64,000 bases of DNA, taken from positions 65,306,248-65,370,247 of the forward strand of contig CM043944.1 of the NCBI GenBank assembly GCA_014529385.2, given 5' to 3'. Shown one piece after another: positions 34,384 to 46,094 of the stretch; within the stretch, counting starts at the first letter, position 1, and every line of letters begins with the position of its first letter. This stretch comes from Adiantum capillus-veneris (Eukaryota; Streptophyta; Polypodiopsida; Polypodiales; Pteridaceae). The notes under the pieces were generated by a model. The model did no database searches. It had not been told where the DNA came from and saw only the letters and a program-made list of their open reading frames with translations. The translations under genes were made by a program, and so were the position numbers.

Positions 34384-35270
34384 ATGCTGAGAGATAAGCT
34401 TTTTGAAAGCATTGTTCTCCTTGGCAGTCCATGTATACCTAACGTTTTTCTTTGTTAGGTCATGTAATGGTCCTGCTATTAGTGAGAACTTTTCTATGAA
34501 GCATTATAGTATGCACACATACCTATAAATCTTCTTGAAGATTCCTTTGATTAGGCCATCCTTTTATTACCTCTAGCTTTGATGGATCCATTTGGATGAC
34601 ATCTTGAGAGATAATGTGACCTAAATACTGAATCTCTTGTAAGAAAAACTCACTTTTCTTTCGATTAACATAAATTTTGTTCTCTCGTAGAACTTGAAAT
34701 ATTACCTAGAGGTGTTGCTTGTGTTTGTCTAGTGAATTAAAGTAGATGAAAATATCATCAAAGAACACTGCAGTAAAGGTTCGATGAGGCCTGAATAGCT
34801 TCTTCATCAAGCAGTTGAGTGTGGTTGGTCAATTGGTCAAGCCAAAAGGCATGACTATATATTCGTAAAGACCAAACGTAGTGCGAAATGCGGTCTTTAC
34901 AATGTCTTCATCAACTATCCTTATTTGATGGTAGCCACTTTTTAGGTCAATTCTACTAAGGTAGGTTGGCCCTTGTAGCTTATCAAGTACGTCTTCTATC
35001 GGTGGAACGGGAAACCTATTTGATAGTGATCCTATTTAGTGCTCTATAGTCAACACACATACGATATCTGTCGTCTTTCTTTTGCACTAACAACACGGGT
35101 GGAAAAAATGGAGATGAGCTAGGCCTAACCATGACCTTCTCAACTAACTCATGCACTTGCCGCATAATCTCCTCTTGTTGATCTTGAGAAACTCTATAAG
35201 GAGGTTTATTAGGCGGTGAGCTTCCTAGAAGAAGTTCAATTGCATGGTCATCATCGACTTATTTAGGAGG
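34384..35270 (-). pseudogene. Chromovirus-like Gypsy: reverse transcriptase, heavily broken
   Basis: With frames joined only conceptually, the blocks run [71 protein letters not shown] and the active site VFFDDIFIYF (FFDD in place of YVDD), then KKSEFFLQEIQYLGHIIS. At least one frameshift after the RALN block and several stops occur, including two just before FFDD and after KHKQHL. It is inactive. Confidence 0.8.
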
Positions 35271-35428
35271 TATTTCACAAGGGATGTCTTCAATAAAAAC
35301 ATATTGAAATCCCTTGAGTAAATTGGATAAGTCTAATTCTTTGTGATTGTTTATATTTTCTTTTGCTAAAGCATTAGGTTCATTTTGAGAATCTTTAACA
35401 AAAATCATGTACATGGAAATAGAGCTCT

Positions 35429-35877
35429 TTATTTACTTACAGTGGGCATGGTGCTACCCAACTCCTTAGCATCTATGTACATATCTTTTTCCCCAAACCT
35501 AAAGTACATTTTCCTTGCAAGAAATTTAACACTGGCAGCCATGCAATCAAACCATGGTGCCCCTAGGATTACGTCCTTGTGCTTGAGAGGAGAGATAAAG
35601 AAGTCCTCTTTGTCCATATAGCTTTGGACATGGAGCCTCAATTTCCCGATTAATGAGTGACTGAAACTTCTTGCCCCTTGAAAGCACCATCGACGGGTAG
35701 GACATCTCCCATCTCATAGGCTTGGATGCCTAGCTTGGTGGCCAACTCTATGGATATGAAATTGTGAGTAGAACCAGGGTCAAAGAGAATAAAAGCATCA
35801 TGTTCTCTTACCTTTCCGCAAGCATGGCATAGAGGAGATCCTTTGTGGTGAGCTTCCTCTTCTTGGATTTCAACCAA
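35429..35877 (-). pseudogene. Chromovirus-like Gypsy: aspartic protease
   Basis: Two pieces (35877-35650 and 35641-35429) are joined by a frameshift. The active site reads FILFDPGSTHNFIS (DPG where DSG is usual), preceded by a CHACG motif. The second piece holds DVILGAPWFDCM, the ILG-type second protease block. Domain order protease-RT-RNase H-integrase fits Gypsy. Confidence 0.8.
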
Positions 35878-35879
35878 GG

Positions 35880-36360
35880 TAGTTCTAGGAGGCTCATGGC
35901 GGGTGTTCTTTTGGGGGGTGTAGACGAGGTTTCTTTGTCATAATTGAAGCAGACCATATCAATTTTTGGTGTCGTTTCTTTCCCTTTCCCCCCTTCTTCT
36001 CTTTGCTCTGTTCCGACAATCTGGTGCTAGTGTTGAATATGTGAGTACCTCCCTGGGCCTCTGTGTGTGAGAGAGAAAGAGAGACTGATGTGTGCTGCAG
36101 CACGGTCGTAAACGGGCCTGATCGATGTGGAATGGATTCGATTGCGCGAGTTTTTAAGGTGAACTCTAGTGGATTGGCCCGTGCATTGATTATCCTGGGC
36201 TATAGAGAGGCAAATTGTTTGGGTTCCGCGTGCGTTGCCCTTTCCCCCCATCCAACACCACCCGCAGGCTTGCGGAGTAGCACTAGAGGTTCCACCTATG
36301 TAGCATGCCAATCTGCCACCATAGCCATGATCTCTAAGAGGCCACGCCTCACTTTGTGAT
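35880..36360 (-). pseudogene. Probable gag remnant of the chromovirus-like element
   Basis: Minus-strand sequence upstream of the protease holds overlapping short frames with Lys-rich and His-rich stretches (EQREEGGKGKETTPK, HPPKEHPP), as expected for a decayed gag end before protease. No intact zinc knuckle could be shown. The 5' LTR and most of gag were not found further right. Confidence 0.4.
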
Positions 36361-37541
36361 GCTTATGAAGAGGACACACTGGAGTATATATATTGTGGGT
36401 ATCATACCTTGTAAACCCCATGGGGGACCACTATTCAACCACATGGCAGCTCGTTAATGCCTTGGCCCTCAAAGCCCTTAAGGACTTTATACTAAGAACC
36501 TCTTTTTTACTCAAACTTTCCTGCACTACTATTTTTGCTCAGCCTTTCAATTTGCAAGACGCAAAGCTTGACCAAAAATCCACTATGTTGATTTCAATCC
36601 CTATAAACCTAATCGGATTTCCTATTCGCCATGGCCACATCTTCAATTGGCGATATATTTCCAATTTGAGCTTCAATCAACAATCCAAAAATACCAACAT
36701 GCTCCACAACACGAGCACTCTAATCCTATCCACTGACACCAACTCGGATCACCTGTTTGCACTTGCCCTATTTGTCGGGGATCTATAAAACCTTCTAGAT
36801 TGGAGTTGTCATATCTTTGACCTTGTAGCTCCGTTTGAGGAGCCGTCTAGAATGCCTCGCAAAGATTCTTGAAAACACATCCCAAGGCTCAATTCTAGCA
36901 AGTCTTTGGAAACCTAGACCTACCATCCTACTTGGACCATTTTGGATCCTTCTTGGCCTAAAAGACCACACTACACATACATCTCTCCTATCACCTGCTT
37001 TCCCCAGACCTTCACACCTGCTTTATCTCTTTGTCGTGCACCTGTCAACATACATATCGTGCTCCTATCCGCTTCTAGCACTAGCCAAATTTGGTTGCAC
37101 CAATGTTGTACTTTACAAACTCTACACAGACACCATAGGGTTGTGAGTCTCAACTCTGTAGATCCTCATAGTAGGAGGCACCAATTGCTGAGCTTCACTA
37201 TTCCCTATAGGATTACACATCCTAACATAAATGAATTGAGAATGTGTATAGTCCATGGCAGCTAATCTCGGCACTTTTCATAAAATTTTGCTAGTCCCTA
37301 AGGCATAACAAAAACAAAAACAAAAACATCTCTGGAAAGCTATTCGACTTATTCGGTCCACCTATCCATAGAATGTTGGCGTTGTGGCTTCATTCTCCCA
37401 CTTCCTACATGATACTCGCACCACTTTCCTTTTTGTTTCCTAATCACTACCACATCCCTTGAAACAAAGGTATTTGTCTAGATTCTACTTAAACAATTTC
37501 TTTCCAAAATTGGGGAGGCCTACTTAGTTTATACCACATGT
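36361..37541. other. Unassigned, degenerate sequence
   Basis: Contains only short overlapping frames on both strands. Minus-strand phrases such as KVKDMTTPI and GKCKQVIRVGVSG suggest old LINE ORF1-like debris, but stops are frequent. No host gene is seen. Confidence 0.3.
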
Positions 37542-38110
37542 TCATTCCCATAGCCTTGTAGATAGTATTGAAAACATTGTTTTAAAAAAATCTACTTGCA
37601 CAACCATGAAAGATGTGTATATACATGATCCAGAACCCTTGCTAGTTCGTCCCATACCACTCAACAAGTAACTCACTAAGCCAACCTCGGTGTACTCCCA
37701 CCATAGCAATAGTAGTGTCAATTTGAACGACCTCTCATACCATCGCAAAACAAGAAGTCCGTAATATTTTACTGGGCCAACCTAGATCCCTCATATTCGC
37801 CCAAAGTTTTGCTCTTCCCTTGGCATTGCAGGGAGCATAACTGTTAATAATGGTAAGAAAATGGCATGCCCACTTAACTATTATGCCCAAGAACCTCTCT
37901 TTGGCATGGTTAAGGACCAGTTCTGGTTCCAAATCCCTATAAAAAATGGAGAGCACTCCACGAAAACCTAGAGGGCCATTGTTGTAAAACACCAACCTAG
38001 TCCCTATTGCTTGCTTCCTACAAATGGATGCATCAAGATTGTGCTCCTAGATTACCCAACAATTTGTAGATTCTTTTCTTATCTCCTCCCAAAATAGAGC
38101 ACTCTCTTTG
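37542..38110 (-). pseudogene. LINE endonuclease fragment
   Basis: The minus strand reads ESALFWEEIRKESTNCWVI, then, after one stop, RKQAIGTRLVFYNNGPLGFRG, LVLNHAKERFLGIIVKW and FLTIINSYAPCNAKGRAKLW, a typical plant LINE apurinic-endonuclease segment. Similarity fades below 37735. It is a short orphan fragment, not joined to a recognisable RT, and its 5' part was duplicated (see the next repeat). Confidence 0.65.
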
Positions 38111-38455
38111 GCCGATTTAATGCAATGGAGCTCATTTATCTCTTAGTACAAGGTCCCAAGTTTAAGACCTATTTGCTGTATTAACTCAGTCTCTTGGGTT
38201 TGATCTCTGGATGTTCGTATTTCTCTTCTTGCTTCCTGCAAGTGGATGCATAAATATGGTGCTCCTAGGTTACCCAAAAATTTGTAGATGCTTTTCTTAT
38301 CTCCTCCCAAAATAGAGGACTCTTTTTGGCCGATAATGCAATGGATCTCATTTATCTCTTAAATACAATACAAGGTCTCAAGTTTAAGACCCATTTGTTA
38401 TATTATTCGGTCTCTTGGGTTTGATTCGTGGATGTGCATATTTTTTCTTCTTTGC
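38023..38455. repeat. Direct tandem duplication, ~205-base period
   Basis: The segment from CTTCCTACAAATGGATGCAT through CTCCTCCCAAAATAGA, AATGGAGCTCATTTATCTC and TCTCTTGGGTTTGATC is repeated once, about 205 bases further on, with small differences. It includes the 5' edge of the LINE endonuclease fragment. Confidence 0.85.
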
Positions 38456-39372
38456 TTGCTTTGAAAGTCCTTTCTGAATTTCTATAACAAGTCTTGAAGC
38501 ATAAGAGAGTTAGACTTACATTTGAATTTTTATTATTATTATTATTATTTTGTCCATACTCACAATTGTGAGTTGAGAGAAAGAATACAATCGTCCTAGA
38601 GAGGGCAAGGGTTCCAACAGGGGCTTTTATTATTTCTTACTCTGATTGAATCTGTTCTTTATATGATTGGACTACCTTTTAATGTGAATTGAATTTTATT
38701 ATTTGTTTCTATAATTTGACTTAACTTTTGATGTGAAGAATTGGATTCTCTTTTTGTTTCGTTTGTCAACGAGTCTAGAATGCCAAAAGGAACCTTGACC
38801 TTGTTTTGTGTGGAGAATATTCTGGACACCACGTGCTGGCGGGACTTCTCTTTCAAAGCTTGGGTTTTGGAGCATTGCATTTGGATTTTTCTTTTTGAGT
38901 CTATGATTCTTCTATGCTTGTGAGAGAGTGATGTGGAATATGGTAAGAGTCTTTTTGGACTACATCCGTAGTCCTTAGGAAAGGGTTGGACTTTTTGTGC
39001 AATTGTGGGCCATTGGATAAAGCTTGAGGATTAGTGCCACATGGCAAAAAAAGGTATTTTTGGCTTGAAGAATGCTTTAGAGAAGTGGTGGATATTAGAA
39101 CATGCCAACCTTTTCTCATCAAAAATTCACCAACACATTAAATATATTATAACTTTTGTTTCCACTTTAATGTTTTTATCACCATCCGACGAGATACAAT
39201 ATGACTTTTTCTTCAGTTTAGTGTTTTTAAAAGGTGTCTCCATATGGTGCTGATGTGATGTGAAGCATTATAATCATCAGCACAAAGTCTTATCTTTGTC
39301 ATAACATTCACTTCAGTGTAGGAAAATATGAAGCTTTTGGGTAACAATCAAATTGTTTTATGTTTTTGTATG

Positions 39373-39378
<6 letters not shown>
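38456..39378. other. AT-rich sequence without recognisable gene
   Basis: Contains a (TTA)n run near 38526-38549 and the palindrome CTCACAATTGTGAG at about 38559, which also occurs at the 3' end of the LINE at 60.9 kb. The palindrome suggests a remnant LINE tail here. No coding frame is supported. Confidence 0.35.
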
Positions 39379-39429
<51 letters not shown>

Positions 39430-39488
39430 TAAGAATGTCTTATAAATGAAGTGAACTCTTTAAGACAAGTTATTCAAAAATTTTAATT

Positions 39489-39545
<57 letters not shown>

Positions 39546-39604
39546 TAAGAATGTCTTATAAATGAAGTGAACTCTTTAAGACAAGTTATTCAAAAATTTT
39601 AATT

Positions 39605-39660
<56 letters not shown>
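39379..39660. repeat. Three (CT)n tracts with a duplicated 66-base spacer
   Basis: CT tracts at 39379-39427, 39491-39541 and 39609-39659. The spacer ATTAAGAATGTCTTATAAAT ... TTTTAATTGAA occurs twice, identically by eye, at 39428 and 39543. LINE copy 1 begins directly after the third tract. Confidence 0.95.
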
Positions 39661-39663
<3 letters not shown>

Positions 39664-39762
39664 ACAATTTAATGTATAAAGAAGATCCTCTCCCCCCCCC
39701 CCAGCATCTCAGAACTGAAAAAACTGTCAAAACTTTGCGTTTTTGTTGCCGACTTGAAGGCA

Positions 39763-40693
39763 ATGTCAGACAAAACTCGCAAGGGTGGAAAAGCCACACT
39801 CGCCATGGAGAATGATGCAAAATCTCCAAGGAATTTGGATGCTAATCCAACCACATCATCTACACCAACGGAATCAATGATCATGGCTTACTTGATCTCG
39901 TTACAAGAAACCGTCAACAAACAAGGTGAAGAGTTGCGTGCACTTGCAATGGAGAATGTTACTTTAAGAGTTCTCATTGTGGAGAATGAGCACCTCAAGA
40001 AGGTTCTTGAAATGCAAACAACACGCTTGATGCATCTTGAGAATGAAGTTCAAGAATGTAAACGCTCTCTTGTTGACATGAATGTATTGAAAGAGCGCTT
40101 GAGCAAAGTTGAGAGTGATTGTATTGAAAGAGGAAACAATAGATACAATACGACATGATGTATGTGAGATGAGAAATGCATCCAAATCATGGGTTGATAT
40201 ATGTAAGGATAATGTGGTTTCTACATCTCCTATCACGCAAGCTGTTTTCCAAGCAAAGAATGTAGAGAATGTGGACACTCAAGAATTGCACGAACGACAA
40301 AAATGCTCAAAGAACATCTTCATTCATGGAATCAAGGAGGAAAGCATGGAAACACCCCAATCTCTTGCAGTTGCTATTGAAGAGTTTTTTGCTACACACT
40401 TTGGCATGTCAGGAATCATGGCTTATGGTGCACATCGAGCTGGAAAACAAGGAGTTCCTCGCTCGGGAGAAAGACCTATTGTATGTACCATGGATGATGA
40501 GGTAAAGAGAAAGATCATCCTTGACAATGGTTGGATCTACCTCAAAGGAACAGGTTGTAATGTATATGAGGATCGCACTATTATGCAACAAAATGTACGT
40601 CGCAAAGCATATGAGGAAAGAAGCAAGAAGGTTAAGGTATCACCTCAAGAAGAAAAGCCACTTAAGGAGGATGCAAGTCCACCCAACAAATAG
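39763..40693 (+). pseudogene. LINE X copy 1 ORF1
   Basis: Starts MSDKTRKGGKATLAMEN. Coiled coil at about residues 40-120 with leucine/heptad pattern (LQETVNKQGEELRALAMEN, MQTTRLMHLENEV). A frameshift near 40130 moves the reading to a second piece ending at 40693, which holds SKNIFIHGIKEE, HFGMSGIMAYGAHRAGKQG and DRTIMQQNVRRKAYEE, an RRM-like nucleic-acid-binding layout as in L1-type ORF1 proteins. It ends seven bases before ORF2. Copy 2 has the same protein intact. Confidence 0.75.
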
Positions 40694-40699
40694 GGACAC

Positions 40700-43600
40700 A
40701 TGATCTATGAGACCAACTCACGCTTGCGAATAAGCTTTTGGAATTGTAACGGGTATCCATGGAATGCGGGAATTGGCATTTATGAGCTTACCAATGACTC
40801 CGATGTGATACTTCTTGTCGAAACATGGGAGCATGATGCGCAACGAATTCTTGGATTTGACAAATACGATGTGCATTCTTTGATGTGGGCCAAAAATGCA
40901 AAGCAACGAAGAGGCCAAGGAGGCGTAGCATGTATGACCAAAAAGGGTTTGAAAGATGTTTCCATTGTCAAAGAAGATAAGTATAAACGCTACTTATGGC
41001 TGAAAATCAGCCCACCAAATGGTCAAGTCATGTTTGTGGCCGGTTGCTACATTCCTCACTATGACTCCAACTTTTATGCTTGCTTGAATATGGATAGAGA
41101 TCAGCCCTTTGTTGAACTAGAGGAAGACATTGCTCATTACAAGGATCAAGGTGAAGTCATTGTTTTTGGAGACATGAATGCTCGCACAAATATGCTACAA
41201 CACGACACACAACAAGTAGACATGCCGCATGTCTCAAGAAGAATGGATGACTCATACATGTATAATCGAAGTTCTAATGATGCAAAAGAAGTGGATCACT
41301 ATGGAAAGTCACTTCTACATATGTGCAATAGTACCGGAATGCTCATTGCAAATGGTGTATCTCTATGGCAAGGCACCAATGACTTTACATGTAGAAAGCA
41401 CAACGATGCTAGCGTGATTGACTATATGTTGTTCTCGGAAGCCACTCTAGAATGCATACAAAGCTTTACACTTGGTGAATGGAATCTGGAATCGGATCAT
41501 AGGATGTTATGTATTGACCTCAAGTGTGGTAAACGGCCCAAGCATGTAGCCTCCAATCATGATGTGAATCATTTGTACCTACATCTAGACTTCAAATGAG
41601 CACTTATATATGCTGATATGATGGACCAAATGTTAAGCATGATAGAGCATCAAGAGAGCCCAACATTAGAATACAAGTGGAAAGTTTTCAAAGAAGTAAT
41701 TTTCTCTTGTGCGAAGGAATGCTTTTCGGTGAAACACATGTCTTGCAAAAGGTCTAAGAAGGGTAGCACCAAGAAGAAATGGTTTGACATGGAATGTAGT
41801 CAAGCCCGAAAACACTTGCTAAGATTGGATGCAATCAAAGACAAGGAACTTTACTTGGAATGTTCACACACATACAAAGCACTTGTTCAAAAGAAGAGGA
41901 GAAGGTGGGAAGTCGAAAAACAACTTCTTTTAACACAAGAGAAAGCACATGATGTGGCAAGTTTTGGAAAAATCTAAAAGGCAAGCGTGTTGAGAGCTTT
42001 GGTGACTTGACTCTTGAGGATATGTATATGCATTGTAAGAATCTCTATGAGCAACCCAATGTTGATAAGATGGAGTGTTGTAGCTCCCTTTCGTTTATGT
42101 CGCCCTTCTTTACCATTGAAGATGTATGCCGCGCGCTTGAGAAACTTGCTACTCGTAAGGCAGGTGACCTTCAAGGTGTCAAGGCTGAAATGATTAAATG
42201 GACAAGCAAGAAAACAAGATATTGGATATGCGATATGTTTAACCTTGCACTTCAGTATGGCATGCCTCATGATTGGAGTGCAAATTGGATCAAACCTTTG
42301 CACAAAGGAGGAGATGTAAACAATGTGAACAACTATCGCACTATAATGGTTGGTTCTTTAATGGCAAAGTTATTTGGATGTATCATGGAGATGAAGATAA
42401 GTGAATGGGCTGAAAAGAATGGCAAATGTGCACTTGGTCAAGCAAGTTTTCGAAAGCATCATAGCACTATTGATCACCTTGTCACTCTTCGAGTTCTTAT
42501 GGAAGCGTCTCGATTGAAAGGAAAAAAGTTGTATTGTTGCTTTGCGGATTTCAAGAAAGCTTTTGACATGGTACCGCGAGGAAATCTTTGGAGACGTATG
42601 CAAAGCCTTCAAGTGCCGAGAGAATTCATGCATGCAGTCTTTCGCATCTACCAAAAAGTGATATGTCGATTACGTATGGGAGATGGAATTTCAGAATTTT
42701 TTGCAAGCACTATTTGTGTCAAACAAGGATGCCCACTTTCCCCAACCCTCTTTGGGCTACTCATTGATGAATTGGAATGCATGGTTCTTGACTTTATGCA
42801 GCAAGAAGGCATAGAAGAGGTTAAGATTGGAAATGTGGTGATCATGCTTTTGCTTTATGCTGATGATGTAGTGCTCTTGGCACATACCTTAGAAGATGCA
42901 CAAAAGATTATGAGTGTCTTGGAACGCTTTTGCCTACATAGCGGGCTGATTGTGAATGGATCCAAAACCAAGGTTATGCTTGTAAAGACCCTCAATGATG
43001 AAAATCCATGCATTGTATATACCAATGAGAAACTTGAAGTGGTAGATCACTTCAAGTACCTTGGCCTTGAGGTTCCATCCAATCATAAATGGAAGGATTG
43101 TGCAATGCGTCGCTTGGAAGCCAGAAAGAGGGCCTATTATGCATTTGAGAACATGTGCAATGCAGGAGAGATCAAGTGTTGGGCTCTCAAAAAGTACCTC
43201 TTTGACACATTGGTGACACCGGTGCTTCTTTATGGAGTGGAGGTGTGGGGTGGAAGCATCGGGAAGTCTACTTGGAAAGAGTTTGAGAATGTCCAAAAGC
43301 GTCTTCTCACCAACTTTCTCCAAGTCAAGACACAAACACCCTACATGCTCTTACTTCTTGAGTCCGGATTGCTTCCCATTGAGGTCTTGGGCATGCAAAG
43401 GGTTGTGGAGTACATGCGTAAGACACAACGTAGCCCTTTGCATCGACTTCCTAGAATCGCATATGAAGCAAGTCAAATGGTTCAAAAGACATGCAAGAGC
43501 AAAATACTAAGTTCGGGGTGGATGCTTGATATCAAGAAATGGTTTGGAAGATGGGATGCATGTCACTTGGTCAAGGATGCGTCGATCCACTCCCAAGTTA

Positions 43601-44077
43601 ATGAGGCCTTCTTACAACGCCAATGTATCACGGCTTGGGAGAAATCCAGAGGTTCTCGCTTCAGCCATTACACCACACACGTTTCCCCAAACTACAAATC
43701 TCTCTTCTTTTCGGAACGAGGTAACTGAACCCATTCCTACATCCTTGAGCCCATCCCGTTGAGTGCGATCCGCACCATTGCCTCCATTCATCTTAGCTCC
43801 CTTTCTCTACGCTGCGAGACAGGACGTTGGGGCACTGGCGAGGAGTGTCATCGACTTTGCACCTTATGCCCTCGTCAAGTGCGAGAGAGTGAGTACCACA
43901 CACTACTTGAGTGCTCAGATTTTGACCACATTAGGTCCTCTTTTCCCCATATATTCAGCCATGATCTCTCCCTACATACCTTCCTCTCCCAACCACGATG
44001 TGGACTCTCTATTGCGACGCTCATTTCAACCATTTTTGAGCATCGAGAGTCACTTATGAACTCCACTCACACCACGT
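40700..44077 (+). pseudogene. LINE X copy 1 ORF2: endonuclease, RT, C-terminal zinc region
   Basis: Piece 1 (40700-41599) is the apurinic endonuclease: FWNCNGYPWN, LVETWEHD, FGDMNARTN, SVIDYML, ESDHRMLCIDL. Piece 2 (41618-41977) is a Lys-rich linker. Piece 3 (42007-43728) is RT with GDLQGVKAEMIKW, CFADFKKAFDMVPR, VKQGCPLSPTLFGLLIDEL and active site LLLYADDVVLLAHT (near 42853), then the thumb (FKYLGLEVP, LFDTLVTPVLLYGVEVWGG). Piece 4 (from 43759) holds CCHC-like LCTLCPRQVRESEYHTLLEC. A stop near 41599 and frameshifts near 41977 and 43728 separate them. Catalytic residues of both enzymes remain. Confidence 0.88.
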
Positions 44078-46081
44078 TGTCGAGAAATTTGCGGTCTTGC
44101 CAGGAAAGCACCGGGCTTATGGCTATGAGAGTTTGTGAGAGAACTCAACAAAAACTATATGAAGGAGTTAAACCATAGATGCCATGAAGACTAGGGTTTG
44201 AAAAGAAGTGCAATCAAAGAAGATTCACTCTTTCTCTCTTGCGCTCACACACACAAAGAAAGAACACAAAAGAGAATGTCAAAACAATACGAAAATGAAA
44301 ACATCAAGGCTATGGTCATATCATATCATGGGTAATATGAAAGGGTTAATAGATGAGTTAATGGCATCCAATCTTGATTGACCAAATAGGCTACGAATTG
44401 ATCTTTGGAATTGTAGTTTTGTGCTTACCATAATATATATATTTTGTCTAGTGATTGGGATTAATTGTGTATACAAATCCTCTTGGTTCATAGCAAGATA
44501 ACTATGCTTACGTCAAAAGAAAAGTTATAGTCTATGAGAGGTAGTATGATGGGATCTGGTGATAGAAGTATTTCATTAAGCCTTTCTGGGCCAAAGAGAA
44601 ACACTATACGTTGTTGAAAGTGTATTTTTCGGCTAATCCATACGTTAATTCTAATAGATCGTATAGAGTGAAAGCGATAGAAATGATCATCATGTGGGTT
44701 ATTCATCTAGGATAGTATGTGAGAAATGTAGATATGAGAGAAGTGAAGAGATGAGAAGTTTCCCTCCCAAGCCCTATTCTTGCACGTAGGCAATAAGGAT
44801 ACTACGCGGAGAGATGTACTTGTAGCAAAGAGAACCTAGAGAGGATGAATTACTAAGAATGAGAGAGATAGGTTTGGTTAAGGAGATGAGATTAGATACA
44901 TATATATATGTTGGATTAGAGATGAAAATGAAAACAACAAGAAATCAAGAAAACATCAATGTAGAACACATCTTACTTGAAACCCTTCGGCACCATTATT
45001 GATGGGAGAGAGAAGAAGAGGGGAGAATTCAATGTTGATTGATACGCCAAGTACAACACCTTCTTTGATTAGAGTTGATCTTCCAAGGATAGCGTACAAG
45101 AATGGTTAGTCTTCCTCTAGGAGAAAGTGTAGGCTTGGGCTTATGTTAATGGGGCTAAGTACAATTAGACATTACTACTCACTCCCTCAAGAATTCCTCT
45201 CATCAATGGCTTGAATGCTTGAGTTCTTTCCAAGGAATAAGAGGTCCCCTTTTATAGGTGAAGGGAACCCCCAAGGGTTTACACAAGAAGAGAGGAGCCA
45301 GTGTGAACATGAATTGGAAAAGTTGGAAATGAGCTGTCCTTGCATGATGTGGGCAGACTGGGGTCCAGTATTTTGATCATATCTCCTCAACCGTGGATCC
45401 AAATAAAAAAGTAAAAATATATGCAAAAACTTCAGCTCATTAGCTACGATTTTCATTTTAAAATTGTTTTCCAATTCGGATTGGAACCTTGTGTAAAAAA
45501 TTCATCAAAATAGGGTCCATTTATGGCAGCAAAAGTCTTCATGTGGTCTCCTTAGCCTAGACTTTCATTTAATTCACAAGGACACCTCATGCCATATGAA
45601 AGCATGACATTGCTCCTTGACATAGTTTTGTAATCATGCTTGCAATAATGCATTAAAATAAGTGTATCTTTGAAATCATGCCACCTAGTGTCCCACTAGG
45701 ATTTGATTCTCTCCTAGTAGCTATTTAAAAAGAAATATAAGAAAAGTATAAAAAATACGTAGAATATATATATATTGGAGTTTACCCTAGATATAGGATC
45801 TAGCTAGGGTGTGAGATGATAATGAAATAGTAGAAATAAAGAATCAATGCTTTTTGCCCCAAGTTAAAGAGACGGAGCTATTGATGATTTTCCCATAGTA
45901 TTTTCTGATGGTAAAGTAAGGATAGGTTACCCTTGAGAAAAATAATAGGATGAGATAGAAGGCTTATTATTATACTTAAATATGCATATGTACACTATAG
46001 AAAATATAATTATGTATCTAAAAAAATACAAGATAGATCTTGTAGCATGCGTTCCCACTATGTACGTGTCACAGCACGACA
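44078..46081 (-). repeat. Gypsy element 3, 3' LTR (left, 2004 bases)
   Basis: Very similar to 51976-53688 but carries about 250 additional bases at roughly 44930-45180 and an extra stretch near 45770-45860. It contains a TATATATA element near 44900. Confidence 0.92.
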
Positions 46082-46094
46082 TCCACCCCCTCTA
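46082..46094 (-). promoter_or_regulatory. Polypurine tract of Gypsy element 3
   Basis: On the minus strand AGAGGGGGTGGA lies directly before the 3' LTR start TGTCGTGCTGTG. Confidence 0.75.

Larger units (their letters stand above)
39661..44077 (+). mobile_element. LINE family X, copy 1 (5' part, continues at 53693)
   Basis: Non-LTR retrotransposon with ORF1 (39763-40693) and ORF2 (40700-44077). It begins right after a CT microsatellite. Its 3' end is cut at 44077 by an LTR element and continues at 53693-53838, shown by alignment with the 3' end of copy 2 (TTGGTCCCATAGGTCATATT near 53706 and 58408). Confidence 0.85.

Noticed and set aside
36835-37265. Plus-strand frames of 103 and 107 codons
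   Set aside because: Overlapping frames without motifs, located in degenerate LINE-like debris.
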